IMG/VR virus record: IMGVR_UViG_3300028746_000015 | Coordinates: 1-64,000 of that record | Reading direction: 5' to 3' (one strand) | Origin: a virus | Length of the DNA: 64,000 bases | Shown here: one piece after another, positions 5,341-12,560 of the stretch | How the letters are laid out: every line of letters starts with the position of its first letter | How positions within the stretch are numbered: position 1 is the first letter of the stretch | The notes under the pieces: model-generated | Database searches by the model: none | The model's input: only the letters and a program-made list of their open reading frames with translations | What the model was told of the DNA's origin: nothing | Translations under genes and position numbers: made by a program

Positions 5341-6809
5341 TGCCAATTTCAGAAAAGTTTATCCAGCGATGGGGCCAAGTAACGGAAGAGTATAGTTTTT
5401 ATCAAGGCGAGGTCGTGCTCCGTTACGACGTCAAAAAGCACAAATATTTCCTACTCAAGGATGGTGTAGAAGAGCTTCAGGATGGTGTTACCCAGTGCGT
5501 TCACATCATCGACAAGTCCGAAGTTCTGATGAATTGGGCTGTGAAGGTCATGGCTCAGAAGGTGCTAGACACTACCCCATCATTCGAGCTACCTACCGGG
5601 GAGAAGTTTGTCCCTCAGATGGAGTGGTCGAAGTACGAGAGGATCGTCCTCGAAGGAAAGAAGGCCAAAGATGAGCACCTTGAAACTGCCGGAGGGATTG
5701 GGCACGAGGCCCATGACTGGATTGAGAGGTTCGTTAGAGCAACCCTCGCCGGAAACGAGAACCGGCGTCTTGAACTACTTGCAAAGTTTCCAGAAGATGA
5801 AAGAGCCAGGAATGCTTGTCTCGCAGCTTTGGAGTGGATGTCCAAACACAACGTCCGATGGCGAGCCACTGAACAGAAGATTTATAGCCGTACCTACAAG
5901 TACGCCGGGACGATGGACGGCCTCGCTGTCGTCGATTCCTGTGACGACACAGCATGCTGCCCTAAAGAGTTCAAAGACCGACTGACCATCGTCGACTGGA
6001 AGACGTCGAATTACCTATATCTCGAATACCTCCTCCAGACCGCCGCGTACCAGCACGCGTTCAACGAGATGGAGATGTGCCGGTTAGGGATGAACGAGCT
6101 GAAGTACTGGCTTTCAGAGCACGGTGTTACCGACCGCTGGGTAATCAGGCTAGGCAAAGACAGCGCTGAGTTCGATCCGTGGCATCTGACCTTGGAGGAC
6201 TACGAGCAGGATTTCGAGTGCTTCAAGGACGCACTCACCCTCGGACGCCACGTCGACGCCATCAAAGCCAGGATCAAAGCCGTAGAAGACCGCGCGCGGG
6301 ACGCTCGTAAAGCCGTCAGGGACGCCGCCAGAGCCGCCAAGGAGGCAGCGGAGGCCCAAGAACGCGCGGATGCCAAGGAAAAGAAGCAGGAAGCCCGTAC
6401 GGAGGCGCTGAAGAAGGCCTGTCCTAAGAGTAAAACCTATAAGGGAATGAAAGCTCCTACGTGCGGACCTTGCGAGGCCTGTAAAGCGATCTATGAGGCA
6501 AGGTGTTCTCAAAAAGAGATCAAGAGTTCTCAGATTGAGAACAAGACTGCGCCTGTAAAGCCCTTAAAGAAAGACACCCTGAAAAGTCTGTTGGAACTTA
6601 TAAAGCCTCAGATGCATGAACTGGTTCCGGTCATCACTGCTCCTAATGGTTTTCAAATGTACCCATCCACAGGTCCAGTACACACGCATCGAGTACGCGC
6701 AGTTCAAAGGCTCTTGACAGCCGGACACGATGAGGTATATTGTCCAGAACACGGAACAATGTATGGGTATTGTTCAGAATGTGTACGTTTAGGCTTGACA
6801 AGGTTCTAA
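5340..6809 (+). CDS. PD-(D/E)XK exonuclease (RecB/Cas4-like)
   Basis: 489 residues. Motifs of the PDDEXK_1 nuclease fold are in order: GHEAH (121-125), a glutamate in TEQKIY (178), GTMDG (190-194, Asp), IVDWKTS (Asp219, Lys221) and QTAAYQHA (Gln233, Tyr237). These build the metal site of RecB- and Cas4-type 5'-3' exonucleases. A long charged coiled coil (about 305-360) and two Cys clusters follow (C-x2-C motifs in CGPCEAC near 395-400, and CPEHGTMYGYCSEC at the end), which look like zinc ribbons or an iron-sulfur site. Likely role: DNA end processing in recombination with the phage RecA, or host DNA breakdown. TAATG overlap with the preceding gene. Confidence 0.85.
   Translation: MPISEKFIQRWGQVTEEYSFYQGEVVLRYDVKKHKYFLLKDGVEELQDGVTQCVHIIDKSEVLMNWAVKVMAQKVLDTTPSFELPTGEKFVPQMEWSKYERIVLEGKKAKDEHLETAGGIGHEAHDWIERFVRATLAGNENRRLELLAKFPEDERARNACLAALEWMSKHNVRWRATEQKIYSRTYKYAGTMDGLAVVDSCDDTACCPKEFKDRLTIVDWKTSNYLYLEYLLQTAAYQHAFNEMEMCRLGMNELKYWLSEHGVTDRWVIRLGKDSAEFDPWHLTLEDYEQDFECFKDALTLGRHVDAIKARIKAVEDRARDARKAVRDAARAAKEAAEAQERADAKEKKQEARTEALKKACPKSKTYKGMKAPTCGPCEACKAIYEARCSQKEIKSSQIENKTAPVKPLKKDTLKSLLELIKPQMHELVPVITAPNGFQMYPSTGPVHTHRVRAVQRLLTAGHDEVYCPEHGTMYGYCSECVRLGLTRF
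6714..6741 (+). promoter_or_regulatory. Possible internal promoter
   Basis: TTGACA (6714-6719), 16-base spacer, TATATT (6736-6741) inside the end of the nuclease gene; it could drive the small Cys-rich genes from 6835. Confidence 0.45.
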
Positions 6810-6834
6810 AGATGTCAAAAAAGAAAGGTCCTCA

Positions 6835-7020
6835 ATGAATAAACCAGTTCCAGCCTCCCCAGCACAGAAACTAACCCTGAGAGAAATCGTGGGTGAAGTC
6901 AAGAAGATGATGCAATGCTGCTGCGATCTCGATAACTGGCAACCGGAGCCTTCGACGGGCCACAGTTGTGTATGCAGAATCCACAAGACGGCAATGGAGA
7001 GATTGAGGAACCAACGATGA
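6835..7020 (+). CDS. Small Cys-rich protein, N terminus shared with next gene
   Basis: 61 residues; AAAGG lies 7 bases upstream. It starts MNKPVPASPAQ, and the next gene starts MSDKPASPAQ; the DNA shares the 17-mer CCAGCCTCCCCAGCACA. A CCC cluster and CVCRIH at the C-terminal half suggest a metal site. The stop overlaps the next ATG. Function unknown. Confidence 0.65.
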   Translation: MNKPVPASPAQKLTLREIVGEVKKMMQCCCDLDNWQPEPSTGHSCVCRIHKTAMERLRNQR

Positions 7021-7478
7021 GCGATAAACCAGCCTCCCCAGCACAAATAAGTGACGAGCGGAAGAATTGCAAACATATCGTGATGACCAACTTCTGTGTC
7101 GCTTGTGGCGCAGGTCCGTTGGAACCAGTTGAAGCGCCCAAGCACACTATTAACGCTCAAGGTATCTGCGAGCAGTGCGAACCGGAAATAGCTGCCAAGT
7201 GTGAACCAGTTGAAGTGGTAAGCACTGCGCCAAAGGAGATTTGCGATAAGTGTGGTGCGTCAATTTACTTCAGCGAAGGCAGTCAGCGATGGACCCTAAA
7301 CGATGGATCAGGGCGCAATATATGCCCCGTAGTAAAGGGTATAGCCCCCAAACATAGTCCTAAAGTTTCAGGTAATCCGTGGGACAGTGAGCGCATCACG
7401 GGATACAAAAGCAAGGTAAGTACTCCTCTACCGCAACAGGCCAAGGGAGAAGCAGTGAAACCAGCTCGTGGGAATTAG
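7017..7478 (+). CDS. Multi-zinc-ribbon hypothetical protein
   Basis: 153 residues, ATGA overlap with the previous gene. Several metal-binding pairs are seen: CKHIVMTNFCVACG (about 19-32), CEQCEP (about 52-55) and CDKCGASIYF (about 77-86), followed by a polar, probably disordered tail. The spacing suggests two or three small zinc ribbons as used for nucleic-acid or protein binding. The N terminus was probably duplicated from, or to, the preceding gene. Confidence 0.7.
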   Translation: MSDKPASPAQISDERKNCKHIVMTNFCVACGAGPLEPVEAPKHTINAQGICEQCEPEIAAKCEPVEVVSTAPKEICDKCGASIYFSEGSQRWTLNDGSGRNICPVVKGIAPKHSPKVSGNPWDSERITGYKSKVSTPLPQQAKGEAVKPARGN

Positions 7479-7573
7479 TGAAGGAAGTGTCCGAGGAGCA
7501 TAGAGAGCGTGCCGAACTAGCTGAAGCCTCCTTAGCTGCCACACAGAAAGAGATAGAGGAGCTGAAGCGATGA
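7478..7573 (+). CDS. Mini coiled-coil ORF (doubtful)
   Basis: 31 residues from a GTG that overlaps the previous stop (TAGTG). The product is one uninterrupted charged helix (EEHRERAELAEASLA...). Such micro-ORFs are common in phage operons, but nothing beyond the overlap and composition supports it. Confidence 0.35.
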   Translation: MKEVSEEHRERAELAEASLAATQKEIEELKR

Positions 7574-7612
7574 ATCAACATACTGAGAGGGTGGGAAATG
7601 TAATTTTAGTAG

Positions 7613-7641
7613 TTGACATCTGGGAGCTGATGTGGTAAGCT
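7613..7641 (+). promoter_or_regulatory. Sigma-70-type promoter upstream of structured leader
   Basis: TTGACA (7613-7618), 17-base spacer, TAAGCT (7636-7641). Transcription would start near 7648, so the leader begins with the 5' strand of the long closing stem at 7647. Confidence 0.7.
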
Positions 7642-7646
7642 AGTAT

Positions 7647-7797
7647 TAGGTGAGGGGCCAGTCTAGGGGCACCGCAAGGGTAAGTCCGAAGCATCTTATC
7701 CTTCAATGGTAGGATAGCCAATTGACGCCCTCACCTAGCTCCTACTCCTCAATAGAGGAGGGAAGCTGTAGGTACGCCGGGTAGCAGCGACCGGCTT
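7647..7797 (+). ncRNA. Structured 5' leader RNA (candidate riboswitch or cis-regulator)
   Basis: Between the promoter and the gene at 7798 lie about 150 bases with dense pairing: a perfect 10-bp closing stem (TAGGTGAGGG 7647-7656 / CCCTCACCTA 7728-7737), an inner hairpin (TATCCT 7697-7702 / AGGATA 7711-7716), then CTCCTC 7745-7750 / GAGGAG 7755-7760 with an AATA loop, and GCCGG 7776-7780 / CCGGC 7791-7795 ending 2 bases before the GTG start. The best Shine-Dalgarno (GAGGAGG, 7755-7761) is sequestered in the third stem and lies too far from the start. It does not match the riboswitch classes I know (cobalamin, SAM, glutamine, preQ1). Regulation by this fold is inferred. Confidence 0.6.
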
Positions 7798-8709
7798 GTG
7801 GAAACTGACATAGTGAGTGAAATCGCAATTGTAGGACAGCCGCAGGGTTCAGGTCTCGCGACCACCCCAGCAGCGCAAGCAGTACAGAAGTTCAGCAGCA
7901 AGGTCAATTTTGGATCGAAGTTCGCAAAGGTCAAGCCCGGTACCGTCAACATCGTTCAGCCGAACTCTCAGGCCGAGGGCGCTATCAAAGGCAACCTTCG
8001 TATCCATGAAACAGGAGACCAATTTAAAGAAATGCGCGTTGCGCTCCTCTTGGAACCGGTCGAGCAGCGTGCTTACTACATCGGTCAGGGCGACGGTCAG
8101 ATGAATCGTACTCCTGAGAACCTGATGTGCTTCTCGCGCGATATGAAGCAGCCTGACGCGAAGGCAAAAGTGCCGCAGAGCTTTACGTGCGCCGGTTGTC
8201 CGAACGCTTCTTGGGACAAGTACCGTCAGACGAAGAGCAAGAACGACATTCCGCCGTGCGATGCTTACTACCACGTCGTCATGATCGACGGAAACTTCAA
8301 GCTGCCGTTGCAGATGTATGTTCGTTCGAAGAGCAAGAAGCCCTTCGACACGATCATGGAAAACGTAACGCGTACGCTTCTGAAGTACCGGTCTCAGACT
8401 GGAATCGAGCCCGACTACTTCGACTGCACATTCACACTGTTCACGAAGGCTGAGAAGAATAATAACGGTACCACGACTTACGTCCTGGCCGGTAAGGACT
8501 TCTCGATCATCACTCCTGAAGAGCGTGAAGAATTCGGTGAAGTGTTCGCTAACTTCGTAGCTGCCCGTACCTCAGCCGGTCCTGAAGGTGTCGACGTTGA
8601 GACGAAGCAGATCGCAGCAAACGTACAGTCCGTGGATGACATCGCTACCGGCGACACCAAGGTACTTGAACCTGAGTACGTGGCTGAGACGGAAGAGATC
8701 GCAATCTAA
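7798..8709 (+). CDS. Probable ssDNA-binding-type replication protein
   Basis: 303 residues starting at a GTG with no normal ribosome site (another GTG is at 7813). The order VKPGTVNIVQPNS, then G-x-LR, then CFSRD, a C-x2-C zinc-like pair (CAGCP), and a beta-rich core matches a group of phage proteins I recall without a firm function. It ends in a long acidic tail, AETEEIAI, nearly the same as the primase-helicase end (KETEEIGI). Phage SSBs such as T7 gp2.5 use acidic C-terminal tails to contact the replisome, so a single-strand-binding or annealing role is a reasonable inference. It sits alone between two structured RNAs under its own promoter. Confidence 0.75.
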   Translation: METDIVSEIAIVGQPQGSGLATTPAAQAVQKFSSKVNFGSKFAKVKPGTVNIVQPNSQAEGAIKGNLRIHETGDQFKEMRVALLLEPVEQRAYYIGQGDGQMNRTPENLMCFSRDMKQPDAKAKVPQSFTCAGCPNASWDKYRQTKSKNDIPPCDAYYHVVMIDGNFKLPLQMYVRSKSKKPFDTIMENVTRTLLKYRSQTGIEPDYFDCTFTLFTKAEKNNNGTTTYVLAGKDFSIITPEEREEFGEVFANFVAARTSAGPEGVDVETKQIAANVQSVDDIATGDTKVLEPEYVAETEEIAI

Positions 8710-8714
8710 CAAAG

Positions 8715-8819
8715 CTTGTTCAGCAGGCCGTAGGTTCGCTACCAGCGGGAGACACTGAACAAGAGGTGCGCGGGGTACCTCGGCGTGAGCCAAAACCCCG
8801 ACAATTTGAAGTCCCGCTG
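8715..8819 (+). ncRNA. Pseudoknot-forming RNA after the 7798 gene
   Basis: Right after the stop lie two interleaved perfect stems: CTTGTTCAG (8715-8723) with CTGAACAAG (8755-8763), and CAGCGGGA (8743-8750) with TCCCGCTG (8812-8819). The order a-b-a'-b' is that of a pseudoknot. Inside are a small hairpin GTAG/CTAC (8730-8741) and CGGGGT (8771-8776) / ACCCCG (8795-8800). There is no T-run, so it is not a plain terminator. I cannot assign it to a known ribozyme or riboswitch class. It may be a 3'-UTR stability element, a small RNA, or the leader of the following Acb2-like and RNA ligase genes. Confidence 0.55.
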
Positions 8820-8876
8820 ATGCGGCGTGCTGGGGGCCACGAGACAAGCTCCCTGATTTATAAAAGAGGACTTGAC

Positions 8877-9092
8877 ATGCACGCAGAGTTTGAAGTACAC
8901 TTGTTGAATGATCTGGGAATAGCAAAAGCAAAGCGCATCGCACAGGAGTTTGACGACTTCCTTACGAAGATTGAAAACCTCGTACCACAGGGTCGCAGCT
9001 TTTCCATCGTGAAAACTAAGCTCGAAGAAGCGTCCTTCTTTGCCAAGAAGGGCATGGCATCGGAACCATATAACCAGAAGGCACAAGGATAA
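8877..9092 (+). CDS. Acb2/Tad1-like small helical protein (DUF7681-like)
   Basis: 71 residues; AGAGGA 7 bases before the ATG sets the start. Two amphipathic helices end in RSFSIVKTKLEEASFFA (residues 40-56), which resembles the R-x2-S-x3-TKLEEA-x-MWA signature of the Acb2 family (T4 Vs.4-like proteins). Those form hexamers that sponge cyclic di- and trinucleotides and so block CBASS and related defences. Family assignment is by eye from this motif and the size (Acb2 is about 90-100 residues, so this is short). The TTGACA overlapping its start codon is probably accidental. It leads the RNA ligase operon. Confidence 0.65.
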   Translation: MHAEFEVHLLNDLGIAKAKRIAQEFDDFLTKIENLVPQGRSFSIVKTKLEEASFFAKKGMASEPYNQKAQG

Positions 9093-9096
9093 TTCA

Positions 9097-10278
9097 TTGT
9101 TCATTCACGAGTACCTAGATATCGAGAAACTGAAGTCCCACGTTGAAGCCGGTCTTGTAGACATGCGCTCACATAAAACCCTACCTCTCGTCATCTATTG
9201 CTACTCGCGGAAGGCAATGCAAGATGATCTTTGGGATTCTGTGACAACGCGCACAAGGGGCCTGATCGTTGAGAGCACCAGCGGCAGGATTATCGCTAGG
9301 CCGTGGGAAAAGTTCTTTAACGTTTCTACGACGTATCGTGAAGAAACATGGCTTACTAACCTTCCTAAGACGCAGCCTACCGTCACGGAAAAGCTCGACG
9401 GATCGATGGGCACGTACTGGAAGTATGAAGAAGCTGACGGTATAGTCCATGAAGGCATCGCTACTAAAGGCTCGTTCCACTCCGAACAGGCTGAATGGGC
9501 GACTGCATGGCTAGCTAAGCACTATATTGACGGCAGTAAAGAACTGACTCATTTCGGACATGCTTGGCCTAAAGGCTACACGCCGATGTTCGAGATCATC
9601 GCCCAGGAAGTTCAATCGCATCCGGTCCACTACGACGCGACTATGGATAATCAGCTAATCCTGACGGCGTGCATCAACAATGAGACCGGCGAGGAACTAT
9701 CACTTATAGACTTAGGCTACTGGGCGTGGCTAAACAACATCCAGTGTGTCGAACACTTCGACAAGACTGTAGGAAAGGTCTTGAACGAAGACCGCAAGAA
9801 TAAAGAGGGCTATGTCCTGACATGGGCACGTACGGGTCAGCCGCCACTGAAGGTCAAGGTGAAGCATGAGAGCTTCTTGCTCATTCAGAAGATCAGCCAC
9901 AACGCGACACCGAAACACATCCTCCAGGCACTCATTGATGGTCGAGCAGAAGACGTGCAGAGGTGGATGGAGACGGAGAGCCCTGAACTTAATCAGTTCG
10001 TGCGCGGATGGTTCATGAGGTTTAGTGAGGCCTTCGGCAAGATTGGCCTCAAGGTGCGCGAGACGGTCATCAAGGCAAAGACGAGCTGCACTACGCGTAA
10101 GGAGACGGCACTGTTCCTGGCCAAAAAAGAGAACGTACTGTACGCGTCGGCAGCATTCGCCATGATCGACGAAAAGGATTGGGGCAAAGTTGTCTGGAAG
10201 ATGATCAAGGAAAGCATCGCCAACGAAGAGGACGTCTTCTTCATGAAGGACGATGAGACTGACGAGGATAAGGAATGA
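9097..10278 (+). CDS. rnlA: T4 Rnl1-type RNA ligase
   Basis: 393 residues from a TTG start with AAGGA 6 bases upstream. The nucleotidyl-transfer motif TEKLDGSMG carries the nucleophile lysine at residue 99, the same position as Lys99 of T4 RNA ligase 1. Further motifs: RGLIVES upstream, FEIIA, EGYVLTW (motif IV) and LKVKVKHESF (motif V). The length is near T4 Rnl1 (374). The C-terminal part (about 260-393) fits the Rnl1-specific domain. The enzyme adenylates itself with ATP and seals 3'-OH/5'-phosphate RNA ends; in T4 it repairs tRNA cut in the anticodon loop by host nucleases. Two HAD phosphatases lie downstream. The acidic end DDETDEDKE is probably disordered. Confidence 0.9.
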   Translation: MFIHEYLDIEKLKSHVEAGLVDMRSHKTLPLVIYCYSRKAMQDDLWDSVTTRTRGLIVESTSGRIIARPWEKFFNVSTTYREETWLTNLPKTQPTVTEKLDGSMGTYWKYEEADGIVHEGIATKGSFHSEQAEWATAWLAKHYIDGSKELTHFGHAWPKGYTPMFEIIAQEVQSHPVHYDATMDNQLILTACINNETGEELSLIDLGYWAWLNNIQCVEHFDKTVGKVLNEDRKNKEGYVLTWARTGQPPLKVKVKHESFLLIQKISHNATPKHILQALIDGRAEDVQRWMETESPELNQFVRGWFMRFSEAFGKIGLKVRETVIKAKTSCTTRKETALFLAKKENVLYASAAFAMIDEKDWGKVVWKMIKESIANEEDVFFMKDDETDEDKE

Positions 10279-10535
10279 AGAGCATTTTAGCAGGAGTAGC
10301 CCTAGCGGTTGTGATCTTCTCCGCACTCAAGCTGACAGCAGTCAAGGCCGACGAAGCCGGTAACCATCGGATATACCTGACGGGTTACAACACGTTCCAG
10401 AATGAAGACACGACCGCCGAGATATTCCGTGACAGCAAGACGAACACGGAGTTCATCTGCTTCCGTCACCAGTACAACGCTCAAGATAACTTCTCCTGTG
10501 TGCAACTCGATCCTACAAAGGTCGTGAAGCCATGA
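10275..10535 (+). CDS. Small secreted protein
   Basis: 86 residues, ATGA overlap with the ligase. Clear signal peptide (MKSILAGVALAVVIFSALKL, likely cleavage near VKA-DEA, residue 25). The mature part is about 60 residues with two cysteines that could form a disulfide (EFICF, FSCVQL). The family is not recognised. It lies between the ligase and the HAD phosphatase with overlapping starts, so they share an mRNA, yet it acts outside the cytoplasm. Confidence 0.7.
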   Translation: MKSILAGVALAVVIFSALKLTAVKADEAGNHRIYLTGYNTFQNEDTTAEIFRDSKTNTEFICFRHQYNAQDNFSCVQLDPTKVVKP

Positions 10536-10924
10536 CACACCCAGCAGAACCCAAAAGCATAGCAGTGGATTTTGACGAGACGCTTGTATCCAGTACATTT
10601 CCAACTATCCACGGTGTAAAGCCAGGGGCCAAAGAAGCTCTCCAAGCTTTCCGTGATATGGGATACAAGATCATCATATCGTCCTGCCGGTCTTGCGGGT
10701 GGAATTGGGAATGCTACTATGGTGACACGCCGTTCAAGCACGCTACTGAACGGGATATCCACAAAGCAATGGTGCGCTTTTTAGATGACAACGGGATTCC
10801 GTACGACGAGATCGATACCGGTGACAAAGGTAAGGTCAGCGCAGTTTTTATGATAGACGACAAAGGGGTACGGTTTGAAAACAACTGGCCCGAGATCGTT
10901 GAGTTCGTTCGCAGTAGATCGTAA
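10532..10924 (+). CDS. HAD-superfamily phosphatase
   Basis: 130 residues, overlapping the previous stop. HAD motif I is AVDFDETLVSS (Asp nucleophile and the +2 Asp-like acid), motif II SSC in IIISSCRS, and a late acidic motif FMIDDKGVRF (DD). A short cap region contains a Cys/Trp-rich stretch. It hydrolyses a phosphomonoester; the substrate is not evident. Placement behind the RNA ligase suggests a possible RNA 3'-end phosphatase as in T4 PseT, but there is no kinase domain, so this is only contextual. Confidence 0.8.
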   Translation: MTHPAEPKSIAVDFDETLVSSTFPTIHGVKPGAKEALQAFRDMGYKIIISSCRSCGWNWECYYGDTPFKHATERDIHKAMVRFLDDNGIPYDEIDTGDKGKVSAVFMIDDKGVRFENNWPEIVEFVRSRS

Positions 10925-10932
10925 GAGGCAAC

Positions 10933-11670
10933 ATGGATGTAGTACTTAACGCCCCGGTCGCTATCCACGGTGACGCGGTAGCTGGAGAGGATGTAACCCT
11001 CCGCAATCAGCTTGAAGGGTTGATTGAAAACGTCAACAAGTCGGCCTTTGATATTTCAGAGTTAGCGTTCAAGGTCAAGTCAAAGGGCTACTACGCCAAG
11101 TGGGGCTTTACTACGTTTCAAGAGTACGGCAAGAGTTTACCTATCAAGACACGCAAGTTACAGTATCTTGTACGTATAGCCGAGATCATGGACCAGGTAG
11201 GTATTAAGCGTACCGAATACGAGCCTGTAGGTATCGCCAAGCTGCGAGAGATCACATCTCTCACACCGGGCGAAGTCTGGAAGAACCCAGAAACATCAGC
11301 GGAAACGCCGATAACCGTCTTCATTCAAGGAATGGTTGAGGGTCACAAAGACCTAAGCCTGGAAACGATTAAAGGCCACGTTAAGACCCTTAAAGGGCTT
11401 ACTGAAGAGAACGAGCTTGTTTGGCTTCAGTTCTATATTAAGAAATCAGTGCTTGACAATGTATTACGTCCGGCGTTAGAATTGGCAAAGGCCCATATTG
11501 GAAGTGTAGGCAAAGACGATGAGGGCATCAGTCAGGACGCAACAGACGGTTCTGCAATTGAGGTCATAGCCATCGAATACATGAACGATCCACAGAACGA
11601 CTACGCGTCTCTAAACAATCTAAACAATCTAAACGCAGTCGAAGAGGAAGAATCAGATGACGTATCCTGA
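10933..11670 (+). CDS. Hypothetical protein with GFTTFQEY motif
   Basis: 245 residues; AGAGG 5 bases upstream. The N-terminal half has KVKSKGYYAKWGFTTFQEY, a pattern seen in several phage and plasmid DNA-associated proteins where a helical module precedes an HTH-like region (LREITSLTPGEVW). The C terminus holds an Asn/Leu repeat (LNNLNNLNA), encoded by three near-identical 9-base units at 11611-11637, then an EEEES acidic end. DNA binding is a guess. It overlaps the next gene by 14 bases. Confidence 0.75.
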   Translation: MDVVLNAPVAIHGDAVAGEDVTLRNQLEGLIENVNKSAFDISELAFKVKSKGYYAKWGFTTFQEYGKSLPIKTRKLQYLVRIAEIMDQVGIKRTEYEPVGIAKLREITSLTPGEVWKNPETSAETPITVFIQGMVEGHKDLSLETIKGHVKTLKGLTEENELVWLQFYIKKSVLDNVLRPALELAKAHIGSVGKDDEGISQDATDGSAIEVIAIEYMNDPQNDYASLNNLNNLNAVEEEESDDVS

Positions 11671-12070
11671 AAATGTAAGACACGGCTTGTGGGGCGTGGT
11701 AGGCATCCTTATCCCATCCCTGATCGTGGTCGCAGCCTACGGAGTCCCTTCAATAGTAGCGTTCGTAGCGATCTTCATGGCCTTCATGATCGGCGAGCAG
11801 CGCGGTAAGCGCGAAACTGGAGACTCATATCGAGAGGTTCTTCAAGAGGCGCATGATGACCTTAAAGAAGCTAAGAAAATCATCGACATCCTCAAGGACC
11901 AGAAAGACCACTGGTACGGGAGCTATAAGCTTGCGACGAAAAATTGGCACCAGACTATGGACTCAAAGTATGCAGCCCTCCGCGAGCTGGCAGCTACCAG
12001 AGGTAAGCTCGATATCGCTGGAAAGAAAGTTCAACGTTTGACGGAAAGGTTTGTTCGCAATGGCAAATAA
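11657..12070 (+). CDS. Inner-membrane coiled-coil protein
   Basis: 137 residues; GAGGAAG precedes the ATG. Two hydrophobic segments (about 12-27 and 30-46) form a helical hairpin, followed by a long charged coiled coil (about 55-130). The topology resembles small phage membrane proteins that hold a cytoplasmic coiled coil. No lysis role is shown by its early-region location. It overlaps the HAD gene start by 11 bases. Confidence 0.7.
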   Translation: MTYPENVRHGLWGVVGILIPSLIVVAAYGVPSIVAFVAIFMAFMIGEQRGKRETGDSYREVLQEAHDDLKEAKKIIDILKDQKDHWYGSYKLATKNWHQTMDSKYAALRELAATRGKLDIAGKKVQRLTERFVRNGK

Positions 12071-12551
12071 TGGTTGGGTAGGAATAGATTTAGACGGGAC
12101 ACTCGCCGAGTACGACGGCTTCAAAGGGCCAGGCATCATCGGTGAGCCGGTACCACGGATGGTCAAACTCGTCAAGAAGTTTCTGGCCGAGGGTCAGGAA
12201 GTTCGCATCTTCACGGCACGTGTCTATTCGAACGGATCGCCTAATAGGACCGCCGACGCGCGTATCGCGTACGAAGCTATCCTAACCTGGACTGAGAAGC
12301 ACATCGGTGTGCCACTCAAGGCAACATGTGTCAAAGACTACTCCATGTGGGTTCTCTATGACGACCGCGCAAAGCAAGTAGTTCCGAACACAGGACGTAT
12401 CATAGGCGACGACGACGCTCTCCTGGCTCCGGTCACTACAGTCGAAGCTGCTACGTTGGCTATCGCCGGGATGAAGTTCACACCCTACGAGGCCGACAAC
12501 TTCAAGAAGTTGATCGACAAGCTGACAATTCAACCGCCAGCAAAGTTCTAA
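12060..12551 (+). CDS. HAD-superfamily hydrolase (second)
   Basis: 163 residues from the ATG after GGAAAGG; an in-frame TTG lies three codons earlier. Motif I is VGIDLDGTLAEYDG, motif II FTARV, and a late DD pair (LYDDRAKQV). The pattern G-x-IG-x-PVP-x-MV after motif I is shared with phage HAD proteins often found in podoviruses. Phosphatase activity is expected; the substrate may be a nucleotide or RNA 3' end. It is not closely similar to the HAD protein at 10532 outside the catalytic motifs, so the two are probably not recent duplicates. Confidence 0.8.
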   Translation: MANNGWVGIDLDGTLAEYDGFKGPGIIGEPVPRMVKLVKKFLAEGQEVRIFTARVYSNGSPNRTADARIAYEAILTWTEKHIGVPLKATCVKDYSMWVLYDDRAKQVVPNTGRIIGDDDALLAPVTTVEAATLAIAGMKFTPYEADNFKKLIDKLTIQPPAKF

Positions 12552-12560
12552 AGGAGCAAC

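Noticed and set aside
7697-7716. TCCTTCAATGGTAGGA in the structured leader as a tRNA D arm.
   Set aside because: It looks like one, but no matching anticodon or T arm follows; the 10-bp outer stem gives a better overall fold.
8812-8850. CTGATG after the pseudoknot as a hammerhead ribozyme core.
   Set aside because: The conserved A9 and the GAAA box are missing and no suitable stem III is present.
8872-8901. TTGACA-18-TACACT at the start of the Acb2-like gene as a promoter.
   Set aside because: The -35 overlaps the ATG, which has a good ribosome site upstream, so it would lie inside the gene.
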